A stretch of DNA of 64,000 nucleotides from NCBI GenBank assembly GCA_002279065.1, contig NCKB01000006.1:246343-310342 (forward strand). Reading direction: 5' to 3'. Shown in pieces: positions 9,020 through 17,236 of this stretch. Source of the stretch: Lysobacterales bacterium 15-68-25. Lineage in GTDB: Bacteria > Pseudomonadota > Gammaproteobacteria > Xanthomonadales > Rhodanobacteraceae. The stretch's first letter is position 1, and the number at the start of each line of letters is the position of its first letter. The position numbers were made by a program, and so were the translations under genes. The notes beneath the pieces are model-generated. The model saw only the letters and a list, made by a program, of their open reading frames with translations, made no database searches and had not been told where the DNA came from.

Positions 9020-10123
9020 ATGCTTTCCGCCGACCTGCCGCCGCTGCCGACCGATCGTGCCTGGGTGCATGGCGCGCTGGAGCGCCTCGCGCAGGAGGCC
9101 GCGCGCTCGGCCGACACTCATCTTCTCAAGCTCGACCTGCCGGCCTTCCCCGGCATCGACATCTACCTGAAGGACGAGGCGGCGCATCCCAGCGGCAGCC
9201 TCAAGCACCGGCTGGCGCGCTCGCTCTTTCTGTATGCGCTGTGCAACGGCCGCCTGCACGCGGGGCAGACCGTGGTGGACGCGTCGTCCGGCAGCACGGC
9301 GATCTCCGAGGCGTGGTTCGCGCGGCTGCTCGGGCTGCCGTTCATCGCGGTGATGCCGGCGTGTACCGCGCCGGGCAAGATCCGCGACGTGCAGGCGCTG
9401 GGCGGCCAGTGCGACCTGGTCGAGAACCCGGCCGACGTGCCGGCCGTGGCCGCCGCGCACGCCGAACGCGGCGCCTGCTTCCTCGACCAGTTCGGGCTGG
9501 CCGAGCGCGCCACCGACTGGCGCGGCAACAACAATATCGCCGAGTCGATCCTCGGCCAGATGGCGCGCGAGCCCTCGCCGCAGCCGGCGTGGATCGTCTG
9601 CAGCGCGGGCACCGGCGGTACCTCGGCGACGATCGGCCGCTACCTGCGCTACCGTCGCCTGCCGACCCGGCTGTGCGTGGCCGAGCCGAGCGGCAGCGCG
9701 TTCGTCGAGGGCTGGCGCCGCTACGACCGCGCCGCGGTGGCCAGCCAGCCGACGCTGATCGAGGGCATCGGCCGGCCGCGGGTGGAGCCGGGTTTCGTGT
9801 TCGAGGTGGTCGACCAGGTGCTGGAGGTGCCCGACTCCGCCTCGATCGCGGCCGCCTGGCTGCTGGAGGAACTGCTCGGCCGCCGCTACGGCGGTTCGTC
9901 CGGCACGCAGTTCGTCGCCTGCCTGCGGCTGGCGGCGGCGATGCAGGCGCGCGGCGAGCGCGGCAGCATCGTCAGCCTGTTGTGCGACCGCGGCGAGCGT
10001 TACGCCGAGACGCTGTTCGACCGCCGCTGGCTCGCCGCGCGCGGCATCGATACCGCGCCGTGGGAGGCGCGCCTGCGCGCGGTGCTGCGTGACGGCCGCG
10101 GCTTCGACGGACCGATGCCGTAG
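9020..10123 (+). CDS. PLP-dependent cysteine synthase/desulfhydrase-family enzyme
   Basis: Fold-type II pyridoxal-phosphate enzyme related to cysteine synthase and cysteine desulfhydrase. SGSLKHR carries the Schiff-base lysine, SSGSTAISEA is the phosphate/substrate loop, and a glycine-rich SAGTGGTSATIG binds the PLP phosphate. 367 residues, longer than CysK (about 310), matching the family often annotated as PLP-dependent cysteine synthase or Cds1-like. Overlap-tight spacing to the globin gene places it in the cco transcript. Whether it makes cysteine or releases sulfide is not resolved. Confidence 0.8.
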   Translation: MLSADLPPLPTDRAWVHGALERLAQEAARSADTHLLKLDLPAFPGIDIYLKDEAAHPSGSLKHRLARSLFLYALCNGRLHAGQTVVDASSGSTAISEAWFARLLGLPFIAVMPACTAPGKIRDVQALGGQCDLVENPADVPAVAAAHAERGACFLDQFGLAERATDWRGNNNIAESILGQMAREPSPQPAWIVCSAGTGGTSATIGRYLRYRRLPTRLCVAEPSGSAFVEGWRRYDRAAVASQPTLIEGIGRPRVEPGFVFEVVDQVLEVPDSASIAAAWLLEELLGRRYGGSSGTQFVACLRLAAAMQARGERGSIVSLLCDRGERYAETLFDRRWLAARGIDTAPWEARLRAVLRDGRGFDGPMP

Positions 10124-10179
10124 CATGGATGTCCGCACGGCCTTCCGCCGTGCCTGACGGTTTGCCGCGGAGTCTTTCG

Positions 10180-10959
10180 ATGTCGTTCGCCATCCTCGGT
10201 CACGGCCGCTTCGGCCAGGCGCTTGCCGGATTGCTGCGCGAGGCCGGCCATGCCGTGTGCGCCTGGGATCCGCGCGGCAACGTGCCCGCCGACTACGCCG
10301 CCGACTCGCTCGATGCGGCCGTGGACGATGCGCAGTGGGTGGTGCTGGCGATGCCGGTGCCGCAGATGGACGAGGCGCTGCGCGCACTCCGGCCGCGGCT
10401 CAACCGGGGACAGACGGTGCTCGACGTCGGCAGCGTGAAGCTGCATCCCTGCGCGCTGATGGACGAGCTGCTCGGCGACGCGATCCCACACGTCGGCACG
10501 CATCCGCTGTTCGGCCCGCTGAGCCTGGCTCGCGGCGAGCGACCGCTGCGCGTGGTGGTGTGCGCCAGCGCGCGCCACCCCGAGGCCGCCGAACGCGCCA
10601 GCACGTTGTTCGCTTCGCTCGGTTGCGAGGTGATCGCGCAGGAGCCGGCTGCGCACGACCGCGCCATGGCGCACACCCACGCGCTGGCGTTCTTCATCGC
10701 CAAGGGCCTGGTCGACATGGGCGTGGACGACGAACTGGCGGTGGCGCCGCCATCGTTCCTCGGCCTCAAGGCGATGCTCGCCGCGGTGCGCGGCGACGCC
10801 GGCCACCTGTTCGCCGCGATCCAGCAGGAAAACCCGTTCGCCGAGGAGGCGCGCGCGGAACTGCTGGCCACGCTGCAGGGCATCCATCGCCGGCTGGTCG
10901 CCGACGGCGACGACACCGGGCTGGCGATCAGCGAACGCCGCGGACCCGGGCCGGCGTGA
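10180..10959 (+). CDS. Prephenate/arogenate dehydrogenase-family protein (TyrA-like)
   Basis: NAD(P)-dependent dehydrogenase related to TyrA, the enzyme converting prephenate to 4-hydroxyphenylpyruvate. An N-terminal Rossmann motif GHGRFGQALAG and the family segments LDVGSVK and GTHPLFGPLS are present, followed by the helical domain. 259 residues, shorter than bifunctional TyrA; no chorismate mutase or ACT domain. GCGGAG lies ahead of the ATG at 10180. A 56-base gap separates it from the PLP gene, and norB follows from its own promoter. Substrate is inferred from family only. Confidence 0.8.
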   Translation: MSFAILGHGRFGQALAGLLREAGHAVCAWDPRGNVPADYAADSLDAAVDDAQWVVLAMPVPQMDEALRALRPRLNRGQTVLDVGSVKLHPCALMDELLGDAIPHVGTHPLFGPLSLARGERPLRVVVCASARHPEAAERASTLFASLGCEVIAQEPAAHDRAMAHTHALAFFIAKGLVDMGVDDELAVAPPSFLGLKAMLAAVRGDAGHLFAAIQQENPFAEEARAELLATLQGIHRRLVADGDDTGLAISERRGPGPA

Positions 10960-11005
10960 CGCGGTCGGGCGCTGCGACAATCCGCGCAGGCCGGGGCTGT
11001 CACGC

Positions 11006-11019
11006 CTGATATAGGTCAG
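11006..11019 (+). promoter_or_regulatory. FNR/Anr-type box upstream of norB
   Basis: Dyad CTGAT-ATAG-GTCAG, one base off a perfect palindrome. The centre is 61.5 bases before the norB ATG at 11074, matching a class II activator site with a 20-base leader. Confidence 0.75.
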
Positions 11020-11073
11020 GGGCAGCCGCCCCCCGCGCCGCCGACGATGCGCACGTCCTTACGGAGACGTGCC

Positions 11074-13356
11074 ATGACGACGACCCGAAAACTCTGGCTG
11101 GGGTTGGCAGTACTGCTGCTGGCCTCCTTCTCGGTGCTGCTGTGGGTGGGCAAGGAGGTGCACCAGCAGGCGCCACCCCTGCCCGAAGCGGTGGTCACCA
11201 CCGGCGGCGCCACGCTGTACACCCGTGCCGACATCGAGCAGGGCCGCGAGGTCTGGCAGAGCATCGGCGGCCAGCAGCTCGGCTCGATCTGGGGCCACGG
11301 CGCGCTGGTGGCGCCGGACTGGAGCGCCGACTGGCTGCACCGCGAGGCCGACGCCATGCTCGAGCTGCTGGCTCGCGACGAAGGTGCGCCCTCGTTCGAC
11401 GCGCTGGATGTCGGGCGGCAGGCCGCGCTGAAGGCGCGCGTGCAGGCCGAGGAGCGCCGCAACACCTGGGACGCGAGCACCGGCACCATCACCGTCTCGC
11501 CGCTGCGGGCACAGGCGATGGAGGTGGTGGCGCGCCACTACGACAGTCTGTTCAGCAATGATCCGGCCACCCACGCACTGCGCGTCACCTACGCCATGCG
11601 CGAGGACACCATCCCCGAGATGGAGCATCGCCGCGCGGTCACCGCGTTCTTCTGGTGGACCAGCTGGGCCGCCGCCGCCGAGCGTCCCGGGCACAGCGTC
11701 AGCTACACGCAGAACTGGCCGTACGACCCGCTGGTCGGCAACCGGCCCAGCGGCACCGCGCTGATCTGGTCGGTGTTCAGCGTGCTGTTCCTGATCCTCG
11801 GCATCGGCCTGATCGGCTGGTACCACGCGGTGCAGAGCCACAAGGAGAGCCCGGCGGTGCCGCCGGCGCACGACCCGCTGGCGGCGTTCAGGCCGACGCC
11901 CTCGATGAAGGCCACGGCGAAGTACTTCTGGACCGTGATGGGCCTGTTCCTGGTGCAGATCCTGTTCGGCGCCACCACCGCGCACTTCCAGGTGGAAGGC
12001 CAGCAGGCCTATGGCTTCGCGCTGGCCAACGTACTGCCGTACAGCATCACGCGCACCTGGCACACCGAGCTGGCGGTGCTGTGGATCGCCACCGCGTGGC
12101 TGGCCACCGGGCTGTACATGGCGCCGGTGATCGGCGGCCGCGAGCCGAAGTTCCAGCGGCTGGGGGTGAACTTCCTGTGGGTGTGCCTGCTGGTGATCGT
12201 GGTCGGCTCGTTCGCCGGGCAGTGGTTTGCGGTGATGGACAAGCTGGGCCTGAAGTACAACTTCTGGTTCGGCCACCAGGGCTGGGAATACACCGACCTG
12301 GGCCGCTTCTGGCAGATCTTCCTGTTCGTCGGACTGATGCTTTGGCTGTTCCTGGTCGGTCGCGCGCTGTGGCCGGCGATCAGGCGCCGCGACGAGACGT
12401 CCAACATCGTCGGCCTGCTGTTCCTGTCCACCATCGCGATCGGCCTGCTCTACGGCGCCGGCCTGATGTGGGGCGAGCACACCCACATCGCGATGGTCGA
12501 GTACTGGCGCTGGTGGGTGGTGCACCTGTGGGTGGAGGGCTTCTTCGAGGTGTTCGCCACCGCGGTGATCGGCTACCTGTTCGTGCGGCTGGGACTGCTG
12601 CGCGTGCACAGCGCCACGGTGAACATGCTGTTCGCCACCATCGTGTTCATGGCCGGCGGCGTGCTCGGCACGTTGCACCACCTGTACTTCACCGGCACCA
12701 CCACCGCGGTGATCGCGCTGGGCGCGAGCTTCTCGGCGCTGGAAGTGGTGCCGCTGGCGCTGATCGGGCTGGAGGCCTACGACAACTGGAGGAAGCAGCA
12801 CGCCGCGCCGTGGATGGCGCGCTACCGCTGGCCGATCATGTTCTTCGTGGCGGTCAGCTTCTGGAACCTGGTCGGTGCGGGCCTGTTCGGCTTCCTGGTC
12901 AACACGCCGATCGCGCTGTACTACATGCAGGGCCTCAACCTCACCCCGCTGCACGGCCACACCGCGCTGATGGGCGTGTACGGCATGCTCGGCATCGGAC
13001 TGATGCTGTTCTGCCTGCGCGGTATCAAGCCGGAGGCCGAGTGGCGCGAGGGCTGGCTGAAGGGTGCGTTCTGGACGCTCAACATCGGCCTGTCGCTGAT
13101 GGCGCTGCTGACCCTGCTGCCGCTGGGCGTGCTGCAGCTCAACGCGGCGCTGGATCACGGCTACTGGTTCGCCCGTTCCGAGCACTTCATGAACCAGCCG
13201 CTGGTGCACCTGCTGGTGTGGATGCGCGTGCCGGGCGACAGCCTGTTCGCGGTTGGCGCCCTGCTCACCTCGGTGTTCGTCGCCTCGCTGTGGCTGGCGC
13301 CCCGGCGCCAGCCCGGCGGTGCAGCCCTGCCGCAGGCGGTGCGGGAAAGTGCCTGA
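11074..13356 (+). CDS. norB: Quinol-dependent nitric oxide reductase (qNor)
   Basis: Reduces NO to N2O in the inner membrane with electrons from quinol. A single polypeptide of 760 residues combines an N-terminal helix and periplasmic NorC-like extension lacking CxxCH (so quinol-fed rather than cytochrome-fed) with a 12-helix NorB core. Conserved histidine segments include RTWHTELAVLWIATAWL, WGEHTHIAMVEYWRWWVVHLW, GTLHHLYFTGT and PLHGHTALMGVYG, which hold hemes b, b3 and the non-heme iron FeB. I chose the ATG at 11074 because ACGGAGACG precedes it; an ATG at 11047 lies ahead of the predicted transcription start. There is no norC; sirB follows. Confidence 0.95.
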   Translation: MTTTRKLWLGLAVLLLASFSVLLWVGKEVHQQAPPLPEAVVTTGGATLYTRADIEQGREVWQSIGGQQLGSIWGHGALVAPDWSADWLHREADAMLELLARDEGAPSFDALDVGRQAALKARVQAEERRNTWDASTGTITVSPLRAQAMEVVARHYDSLFSNDPATHALRVTYAMREDTIPEMEHRRAVTAFFWWTSWAAAAERPGHSVSYTQNWPYDPLVGNRPSGTALIWSVFSVLFLILGIGLIGWYHAVQSHKESPAVPPAHDPLAAFRPTPSMKATAKYFWTVMGLFLVQILFGATTAHFQVEGQQAYGFALANVLPYSITRTWHTELAVLWIATAWLATGLYMAPVIGGREPKFQRLGVNFLWVCLLVIVVGSFAGQWFAVMDKLGLKYNFWFGHQGWEYTDLGRFWQIFLFVGLMLWLFLVGRALWPAIRRRDETSNIVGLLFLSTIAIGLLYGAGLMWGEHTHIAMVEYWRWWVVHLWVEGFFEVFATAVIGYLFVRLGLLRVHSATVNMLFATIVFMAGGVLGTLHHLYFTGTTTAVIALGASFSALEVVPLALIGLEAYDNWRKQHAAPWMARYRWPIMFFVAVSFWNLVGAGLFGFLVNTPIALYYMQGLNLTPLHGHTALMGVYGMLGIGLMLFCLRGIKPEAEWREGWLKGAFWTLNIGLSLMALLTLLPLGVLQLNAALDHGYWFARSEHFMNQPLVHLLVWMRVPGDSLFAVGALLTSVFVASLWLAPRRQPGGAALPQAVRESA

Positions 13357-13363
13357 CCTTACC

Positions 13364-13387
13364 GGGGCGCGCCGTCCGGCGCGCCCC
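13364..13387 (+). terminator. GC-rich hairpin after norB
   Basis: Perfect 10-base stem GGGGCGCGCC / GGCGCGCCCC with a four-base loop, eight bases after the norB stop. It is followed only by a short CTTT, so it is either a weak intrinsic terminator or a transcript-stabilising hairpin. Confidence 0.55.
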
Positions 13388-13400
13388 GAACCTTTCCCTC

Positions 13401-13476
13401 GCAGGAGCACACCCTGTGTACGACCGCCTTTCGTCGGGATGCGTACCAGAGCGTTCGCGCACAGGGTGCGCTCCTG
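13401..13476. repeat. REP-like imperfect palindrome between norB and sirB
   Basis: Arms GCAGGAGCACACCCTGTG (from 13401) and the complement of CACAGGGTGCGCTCCTGC (ending 13476) match at 17 of 19 positions across a 40-base centre containing TTTCGTCGGGATGCG. The sequence style is that of the dispersed REP/BIME elements common in pseudomonads and xanthomonads. Only this copy was noticed in the window. Confidence 0.6.
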
Positions 13477-13494
13477 CACCTTTCCGGTAACCCC

Positions 13495-13899
13495 ATGTTC
13501 GAGTTCTACCCCCAGATCAAGGCGGTGCACATCGCCTGCGTGATCCTCAGCGGGCTGCTGTTCGCGCTGCGCGGCACGCTGGTCCAGGCCGGTCGCGGCA
13601 CCGTCGCGCACTGGGCGCCGCTGCGCTACCTGAGCTACTCGGTGGACACCGTGCTGCTCACCGCCGCCCTGATGCTGCTGACCATCCTGCCCGACGCCTA
13701 TTTCGCCAACGGCTGGCTGACGGTGAAGCTGGTGGGTGTGGTGCTCTATGTGATCTGCGGCAGCCTGGCGCTGAAGCGTGCGCGTGGCCGAGCCCTGCAG
13801 CGTAGCTTCTTCGTCGCGGCGCTGTGCATCTACGCCGGCATCGTCGGCATCGCCTGGGAGCACCACCCGCTGGGTTGGCTGCACGCCTGGGCCGGATGA
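13495..13899 (+). CDS. SirB family membrane protein
   Basis: Four-helix membrane protein of the SirB family, whose biochemical role is not established. It starts MFEFYPQIKAVHIACVILSG, with the family histidine in KAVHI, and ends in WEHHPLGWLHAW. 134 residues, usual length. It follows norB on the same strand, beyond a hairpin and a REP-like element, so it may be partly uncoupled from norB. Confidence 0.8.
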   Translation: MFEFYPQIKAVHIACVILSGLLFALRGTLVQAGRGTVAHWAPLRYLSYSVDTVLLTAALMLLTILPDAYFANGWLTVKLVGVVLYVICGSLALKRARGRALQRSFFVAALCIYAGIVGIAWEHHPLGWLHAWAG

Positions 13900-13901
13900 G
13901 T

Positions 13902-13932
13902 GCCGCCCGGCGGCCTCCCGCCTCCGGGCGGC
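13902..13932. terminator. Hairpin between convergent sirB and fabB
   Basis: Nine-base stem GCCGCCCGG / CCGGGCGGC with a 13-base loop sits in the 41-base gap between the convergent stops of sirB and fabB. There is no T run on either strand. It may act as a bidirectional transcription block. Confidence 0.4.
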
Positions 13933-13940
13933 GCGCCGGG

Positions 13941-15149
13941 CTACACCCGCGCGAACACTAGGCTGGCATTGGTACCGCCGAAGCCGAAACTGTTGGACAT
14001 CACCGTGGACAGCCGCGCCGGACGGCTCTCGCGGAGGATCGGGAAATCCGCCGCGCCCGGATCGAGCGCGTCGATATGGGCCGACCCGGCCATGAACCCG
14101 TCGCGCATCATCAGCAGGCTGTAGATCGCCTCGTGCACGCTGGCGGCGCCGAGCGAGTGCCCGGTCAGCGCCTTGGTCGAGGACAGCGGCGGCACGTCCG
14201 CGCCGAACACCTCGCGCACGGCGTGCAGTTCGGTCAGGTCGCCCAGCGGCGTGGCGGTGCCGTGGGTGTTGAGGTAGTCGACCGGCCGGGTGACGCCAGC
14301 CAGCGCCATCTTCATGCAACGCACGGCGCCCTCGCCGCTCGGCGCGACCATGTCGGCGCCGTCGGAGGTGACGCCGTAGCCGACCAGTTCGGCATGGATG
14401 CGCGCGCCGCGCGCCCGGGCGTGTTCGTAGTCCTCCAGCACCAGCATGCCGCCGCCGCTGGCGATGACGAAGCCGTCGCGCCCGGCGTCGTACGGGCGCG
14501 AGGCGCTGGCGGGTGTGTCGTTGCGGCGGCTGGCAAGCGCACCCATCGCATCGAACTGCGCGGTCATGCCCCAGTGCTCCTCCTCACCGCCGCCGGCGAA
14601 CACCACGTCCTGCGCGCCGTGCCGGATCAGCTCCGCCGCCGCGCCGATGCAGTGCGCCGAGGTGGCGCAGGCGGCGGCGATCGAATAGCTCAGGCCGAGG
14701 ATGCCGAACGCGGTTGCCAGCGAGGCGGACACGGTGGAGCACATCGTGCGCGGCACCATGTACGGGCCGACCCGGCGCACGCCCTTGCCGCGCAGCAGGT
14801 CCGCGGTCTCGATCTGCCACTGCGCCGAGCCGCCACCGGAGCCGGCGACCACGCCGGTGCGCGGATGGCGCACCTGCTGCTCGGACAGGCCGGCATCGCC
14901 GATCGCCGCGCGCATCGCCACGTAGGCGTACGCGGCCGCGCCGCCCATGAAGCGCAGCAGCTTGCGGTCGATCGCCGTCTCCAGGTCGATCTGCGGCACG
15001 CCGGCCACCTGGCTGCGCAGGCCGCGGGCGACATACTCGGGCATCGCGCGGATGCCGCTGGTCAGCTCCTGCAGGGCGCGCGACACGGTGTCAGCGATGC
15101 TGCCCAGACACGAGACGATGCCGAAGCCGGTAACGACGACGCGGCGCAT
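13941..15149 (-). CDS. fabB: 3-oxoacyl-ACP synthase I
   Basis: Condensing enzyme that elongates unsaturated acyl-ACP intermediates, pairing with FabA in the oxygen-independent route to unsaturated fatty acids. The Cys-His-His triad is visible in [21 protein letters not shown] and [12 protein letters not shown], with C-terminal [11 protein letters not shown]. 402 residues, usual for FabB. The ATG overlaps the fabA stop (TGATG). Assignment to FabB rather than FabF rests mainly on the fabA linkage. Confidence 0.9.
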   Translation of the reverse strand: MRRVVVTGFGIVSCLGSIADTVSRALQELTSGIRAMPEYVARGLRSQVAGVPQIDLETAIDRKLLRFMGGAAAYAYVAMRAAIGDAGLSEQQVRHPRTGVVAGSGGGSAQWQIETADLLRGKGVRRVGPYMVPRTMCSTVSASLATAFGILGLSYSIAAACATSAHCIGAAAELIRHGAQDVVFAGGGEEEHWGMTAQFDAMGALASRRNDTPASASRPYDAGRDGFVIASGGGMLVLEDYEHARARGARIHAELVGYGVTSDGADMVAPSGEGAVRCMKMALAGVTRPVDYLNTHGTATPLGDLTELHAVREVFGADVPPLSSTKALTGHSLGAASVHEAIYSLLMMRDGFMAGSAHIDALDPGAADFPILRESRPARLSTVMSNSFGFGGTNASLVFARV

Positions 15150-15664
15150 CAGAAGCCCTCCGTGGACTGGAACAGGCCCACGCGCATGTCGCTGGCGACG
15201 TAGATCAGGCGGTCGTCGACGAAGGTCCTGCCGTCGGCCACCACCAGCGCGAGCCTGCCGCGCATCACCCGGCGAATGTCGATCTCGTAGCGCACCAGCC
15301 GGGCATCGGGCAGCACCTGGCCGCTGAACTTCACCTGCCCCACGCCGAGCGCGCGGCCGCGCCCGGACTCGCCCAGCCAGGGCAGGAAGAAGCCGGACAG
15401 CTGCCACATCGCATCCAGCCCCAGGCAGCCTGGCATCACCGGATCCCCGGCGAAATGGCAGGCGAAGAACCAGAGCTCCGGATGGATGTCCAGCTCGGCA
15501 CGCAGCACGCCCTTGCCGTAGGCGCCACCGTGGTCGTCGACGTGGGTGATGCGGTCGAACATCAGCATCGGCGGAGCGGGCAGGCGTGCATTGCCGGGGC
15601 CGAACAGCTCGCCGCGCGCACAGGCCAGCAGCTGTTCGCGATCGAACGCGGAAGGACGGTTCAT
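15149..15664 (-). CDS. fabA: 3-hydroxydecanoyl-ACP dehydratase/isomerase
   Basis: Dehydrates 3-hydroxydecanoyl-ACP and isomerises trans-2 to cis-3-decenoyl-ACP, the branch point of anaerobic unsaturated fatty acid synthesis. The active-site histidine is in [15 protein letters not shown] and the acidic partner in LGLDAMWQ. 171 residues, the normal FabA length. It is the first gene of fabA-fabB and has its own FNR-type box 61.5 bases upstream of the ATG. Confidence 0.94.
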   Translation of the reverse strand: MNRPSAFDREQLLACARGELFGPGNARLPAPPMLMFDRITHVDDHGGAYGKGVLRAELDIHPELWFFACHFAGDPVMPGCLGLDAMWQLSGFFLPWLGESGRGRALGVGQVKFSGQVLPDARLVRYEIDIRRVMRGRLALVVADGRTFVDDRLIYVASDMRVGLFQSTEGF

Positions 15665-15718
15665 GGGGAATCCCCTGCGGAAGTCCGGCGAGTGTGGCCG
15701 GCACCCTGGGGGGCCGCC

Positions 15719-15732
15719 CTGACGCGGATCAA
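15719..15732 (-). promoter_or_regulatory. FNR/Anr-type box upstream of fabA
   Basis: On the minus strand it reads TTGAT-CCGC-GTCAG. The left half is the canonical FNR half-site. The centre is 61.5 bases from the fabA ATG at 15664, the same geometry as ccoN and norB. It overlaps the last codon and stop of the upstream membrane-protein gene. Confidence 0.65.
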
Positions 15733-16955
15733 ACGCGTGCGGCGACCGCGGCGCGCAGCGGCGTGGCCAGGGCGAGCGCATGCAGCGACCATGCCGCCAC
15801 CACCGCCGCACCGGCCAGCCGGGCCAAGCCGGGCTGCGGCCACAGCACGGCGGCACAGAGCAGCGCGGCCGCGATGCCCTGCACGACGAGTACCCGCCGC
15901 TTGTGCCGCTCGTCCAGCAACCGCTGCACGCCGGGTATCCGCGTGCCGCGCGGCACCCGGCGACGCAGGTCGATCCAGGCCACGAACGGCACGATCTCCA
16001 TCGCCATCGAGGCGACCAGCAGCGGCACGCCGATGCCCAGCCCCAGCGCGCCGGCGAGCATGCCGGCACCGCCCGCCAGCGCGACGGCCGCGGCCACGAG
16101 GGCGGCCAGGCCGAGCCGCCAGTGCCGGTACAGCGCGTGTCGTCGCTCGCCGGGCACCGGCCACTGCAGCGCCAGTGCGGCCAGCGCGAAGGCGCCGCCG
16201 CCCGATGCCACCACCCACGGCAAGGCAACGCCGTCCGGCCGGTGCAGGTGCCAGGCCGCCGTCAGCGGCAGCGCCACGGTCGCGACGGCGAGCCAGCCGG
16301 CGTGCACCGGTGCGGCCACCCGACCGGTGCCCTGGAACATCGGCATCACCACCCGCGCCACCGCGGCCAGCAGCAGGACCATCCAGCCCAGCACGCCGAA
16401 CGCCGCGTGCACGTCGACCAGCGCCAGCGGCCACCGGCCATATCCGGCCAGCCGCCACGCCAGCAGTCCGCCGGCCAGCGCGGTGGCGATGCCGTAACCC
16501 AGCGCCGCGCCGAGGCCGACGCGCAGCAGCCGTTCGCCCGCGGCCGCCACCAGGCCGGGCAGCGTCATCGCGCCCAGTCCCAGCAAGGCCAGCGGCAGCA
16601 GCGTGCCGGCGGCGGCCAGCGCGATGCGGTCGCCACGATGCAGCCCGATCACCAGCAGCAGTGCGCCGAGGTTCCATGCCCCGTGCAGCCACGGTGCGTG
16701 GCGCGCGCCACGCAACGGGGCACCCGCGGCGGCGGGCAGGAACTGCAGCACGCTGCCGATCATCGCGTTGCCCAGCACGCCCAGCGTCCACACGTGCACC
16801 AGTGCCAGCGTGGCCGGATGCCAGCGCACGCGCAGCGCCGTGTCGCCGTCGAGCATCAGCAGCGCGCCGCCGACGATGCCCCAGCAGGGCGTGGCGAGCA
16901 GGAAGCGTAGCGGCAGCGTGGCTGCCGGCGCCTGCTCAAGCCGCAGCCTGGTCAT
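15729..16955 (-). CDS. Polytopic membrane protein in anaerobic cluster (heme-copper-oxidase/NnrS-like)
   Basis: About 408 residues with roughly 11-12 predicted hydrophobic helices. Histidines lie in or near helices ([40 protein letters not shown]), which resembles heme-binding NnrS and cytochrome-oxidase-subunit-I-like proteins of denitrifiers, but I cannot place it firmly in a family. The start is the ATG at 16955, inside the last codons of the DUF2249 gene (20-base overlap), so the two are translationally coupled and share its FNR-box promoter. A role in NO or copper/heme handling is inference from context. Confidence 0.6.
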   Translation of the reverse strand: MTRLRLEQAPAATLPLRFLLATPCWGIVGGALLMLDGDTALRVRWHPATLALVHVWTLGVLGNAMIGSVLQFLPAAAGAPLRGARHAPWLHGAWNLGALLLVIGLHRGDRIALAAAGTLLPLALLGLGAMTLPGLVAAAGERLLRVGLGAALGYGIATALAGGLLAWRLAGYGRWPLALVDVHAAFGVLGWMVLLLAAVARVVMPMFQGTGRVAAPVHAGWLAVATVALPLTAAWHLHRPDGVALPWVVASGGGAFALAALALQWPVPGERRHALYRHWRLGLAALVAAAVALAGGAGMLAGALGLGIGVPLLVASMAMEIVPFVAWIDLRRRVPRGTRIPGVQRLLDERHKRRVLVVQGIAAALLCAAVLWPQPGLARLAGAAVVAAWSLHALALATPLRAAVAARV

Positions 16956-17175
16956 CGCACGGGTGATGGATGCGCACCCGCACGCTGCCATCCGCCGCGG
17001 GAGCCTCCGGCTCGGCGTCGAAGCCGAGCTGGGCCAGTTCCATCAGCAGCGGACGCGGCAGGCGCGGTGCGACGATCACCAGCGAGGCGCCGGGCGCCAG
17101 TTCGCCGACGGCAGCGAGCGCACGCAGCATGGGCTCGGGAGCCGGAAGGTGGCGCAGGTCGAGTTCGTCGGGCAT
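16936..17175 (-). CDS. DUF2249 domain protein
   Basis: 79-residue protein with the TusA-like DUF2249 fold: LDLRHLPAPEPM at the N terminus, then LAPGASLVIVAPRLPRPLLMELAQLGF. The family is common beside denitrification and cytochrome genes; function unknown. The ATG at 17175 has no Shine-Dalgarno, and TGCAAT (17182-17187) lies six bases before it. With an FNR-type box centred 41.5 bases from the ATG, this predicts a leaderless mRNA. It overlaps the downstream membrane-protein gene by 20 bases. Confidence 0.75.
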   Translation of the reverse strand: MPDELDLRHLPAPEPMLRALAAVGELAPGASLVIVAPRLPRPLLMELAQLGFDAEPEAPAADGSVRVRIHHPCDDQAAA

Positions 17176-17209
17176 GGCGCCATTGCAGCGCGCGCCACGT
17201 CGCGCGGCG

Positions 17210-17223
17210 CTGATCCAGGTCAG
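17210..17223 (-). promoter_or_regulatory. FNR/Anr-type box upstream of the DUF2249 gene
   Basis: Plus strand CTGAT-CCAG-GTCAG, one base from perfect. Its centre is exactly 41.5 bases from the A of the DUF2249 ATG, so a class II promoter would start transcription at the start codon itself. Confidence 0.7.
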
Positions 17224-17236
17224 CCGGCACCCGCGC

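Noticed and set aside
11059..14319. Minus-strand frame of about 1086 codons opposite norB and sirB
   Set aside because: Antisense shadow of norB; no recognisable domain and a composition rich in His/Arg/Gln.
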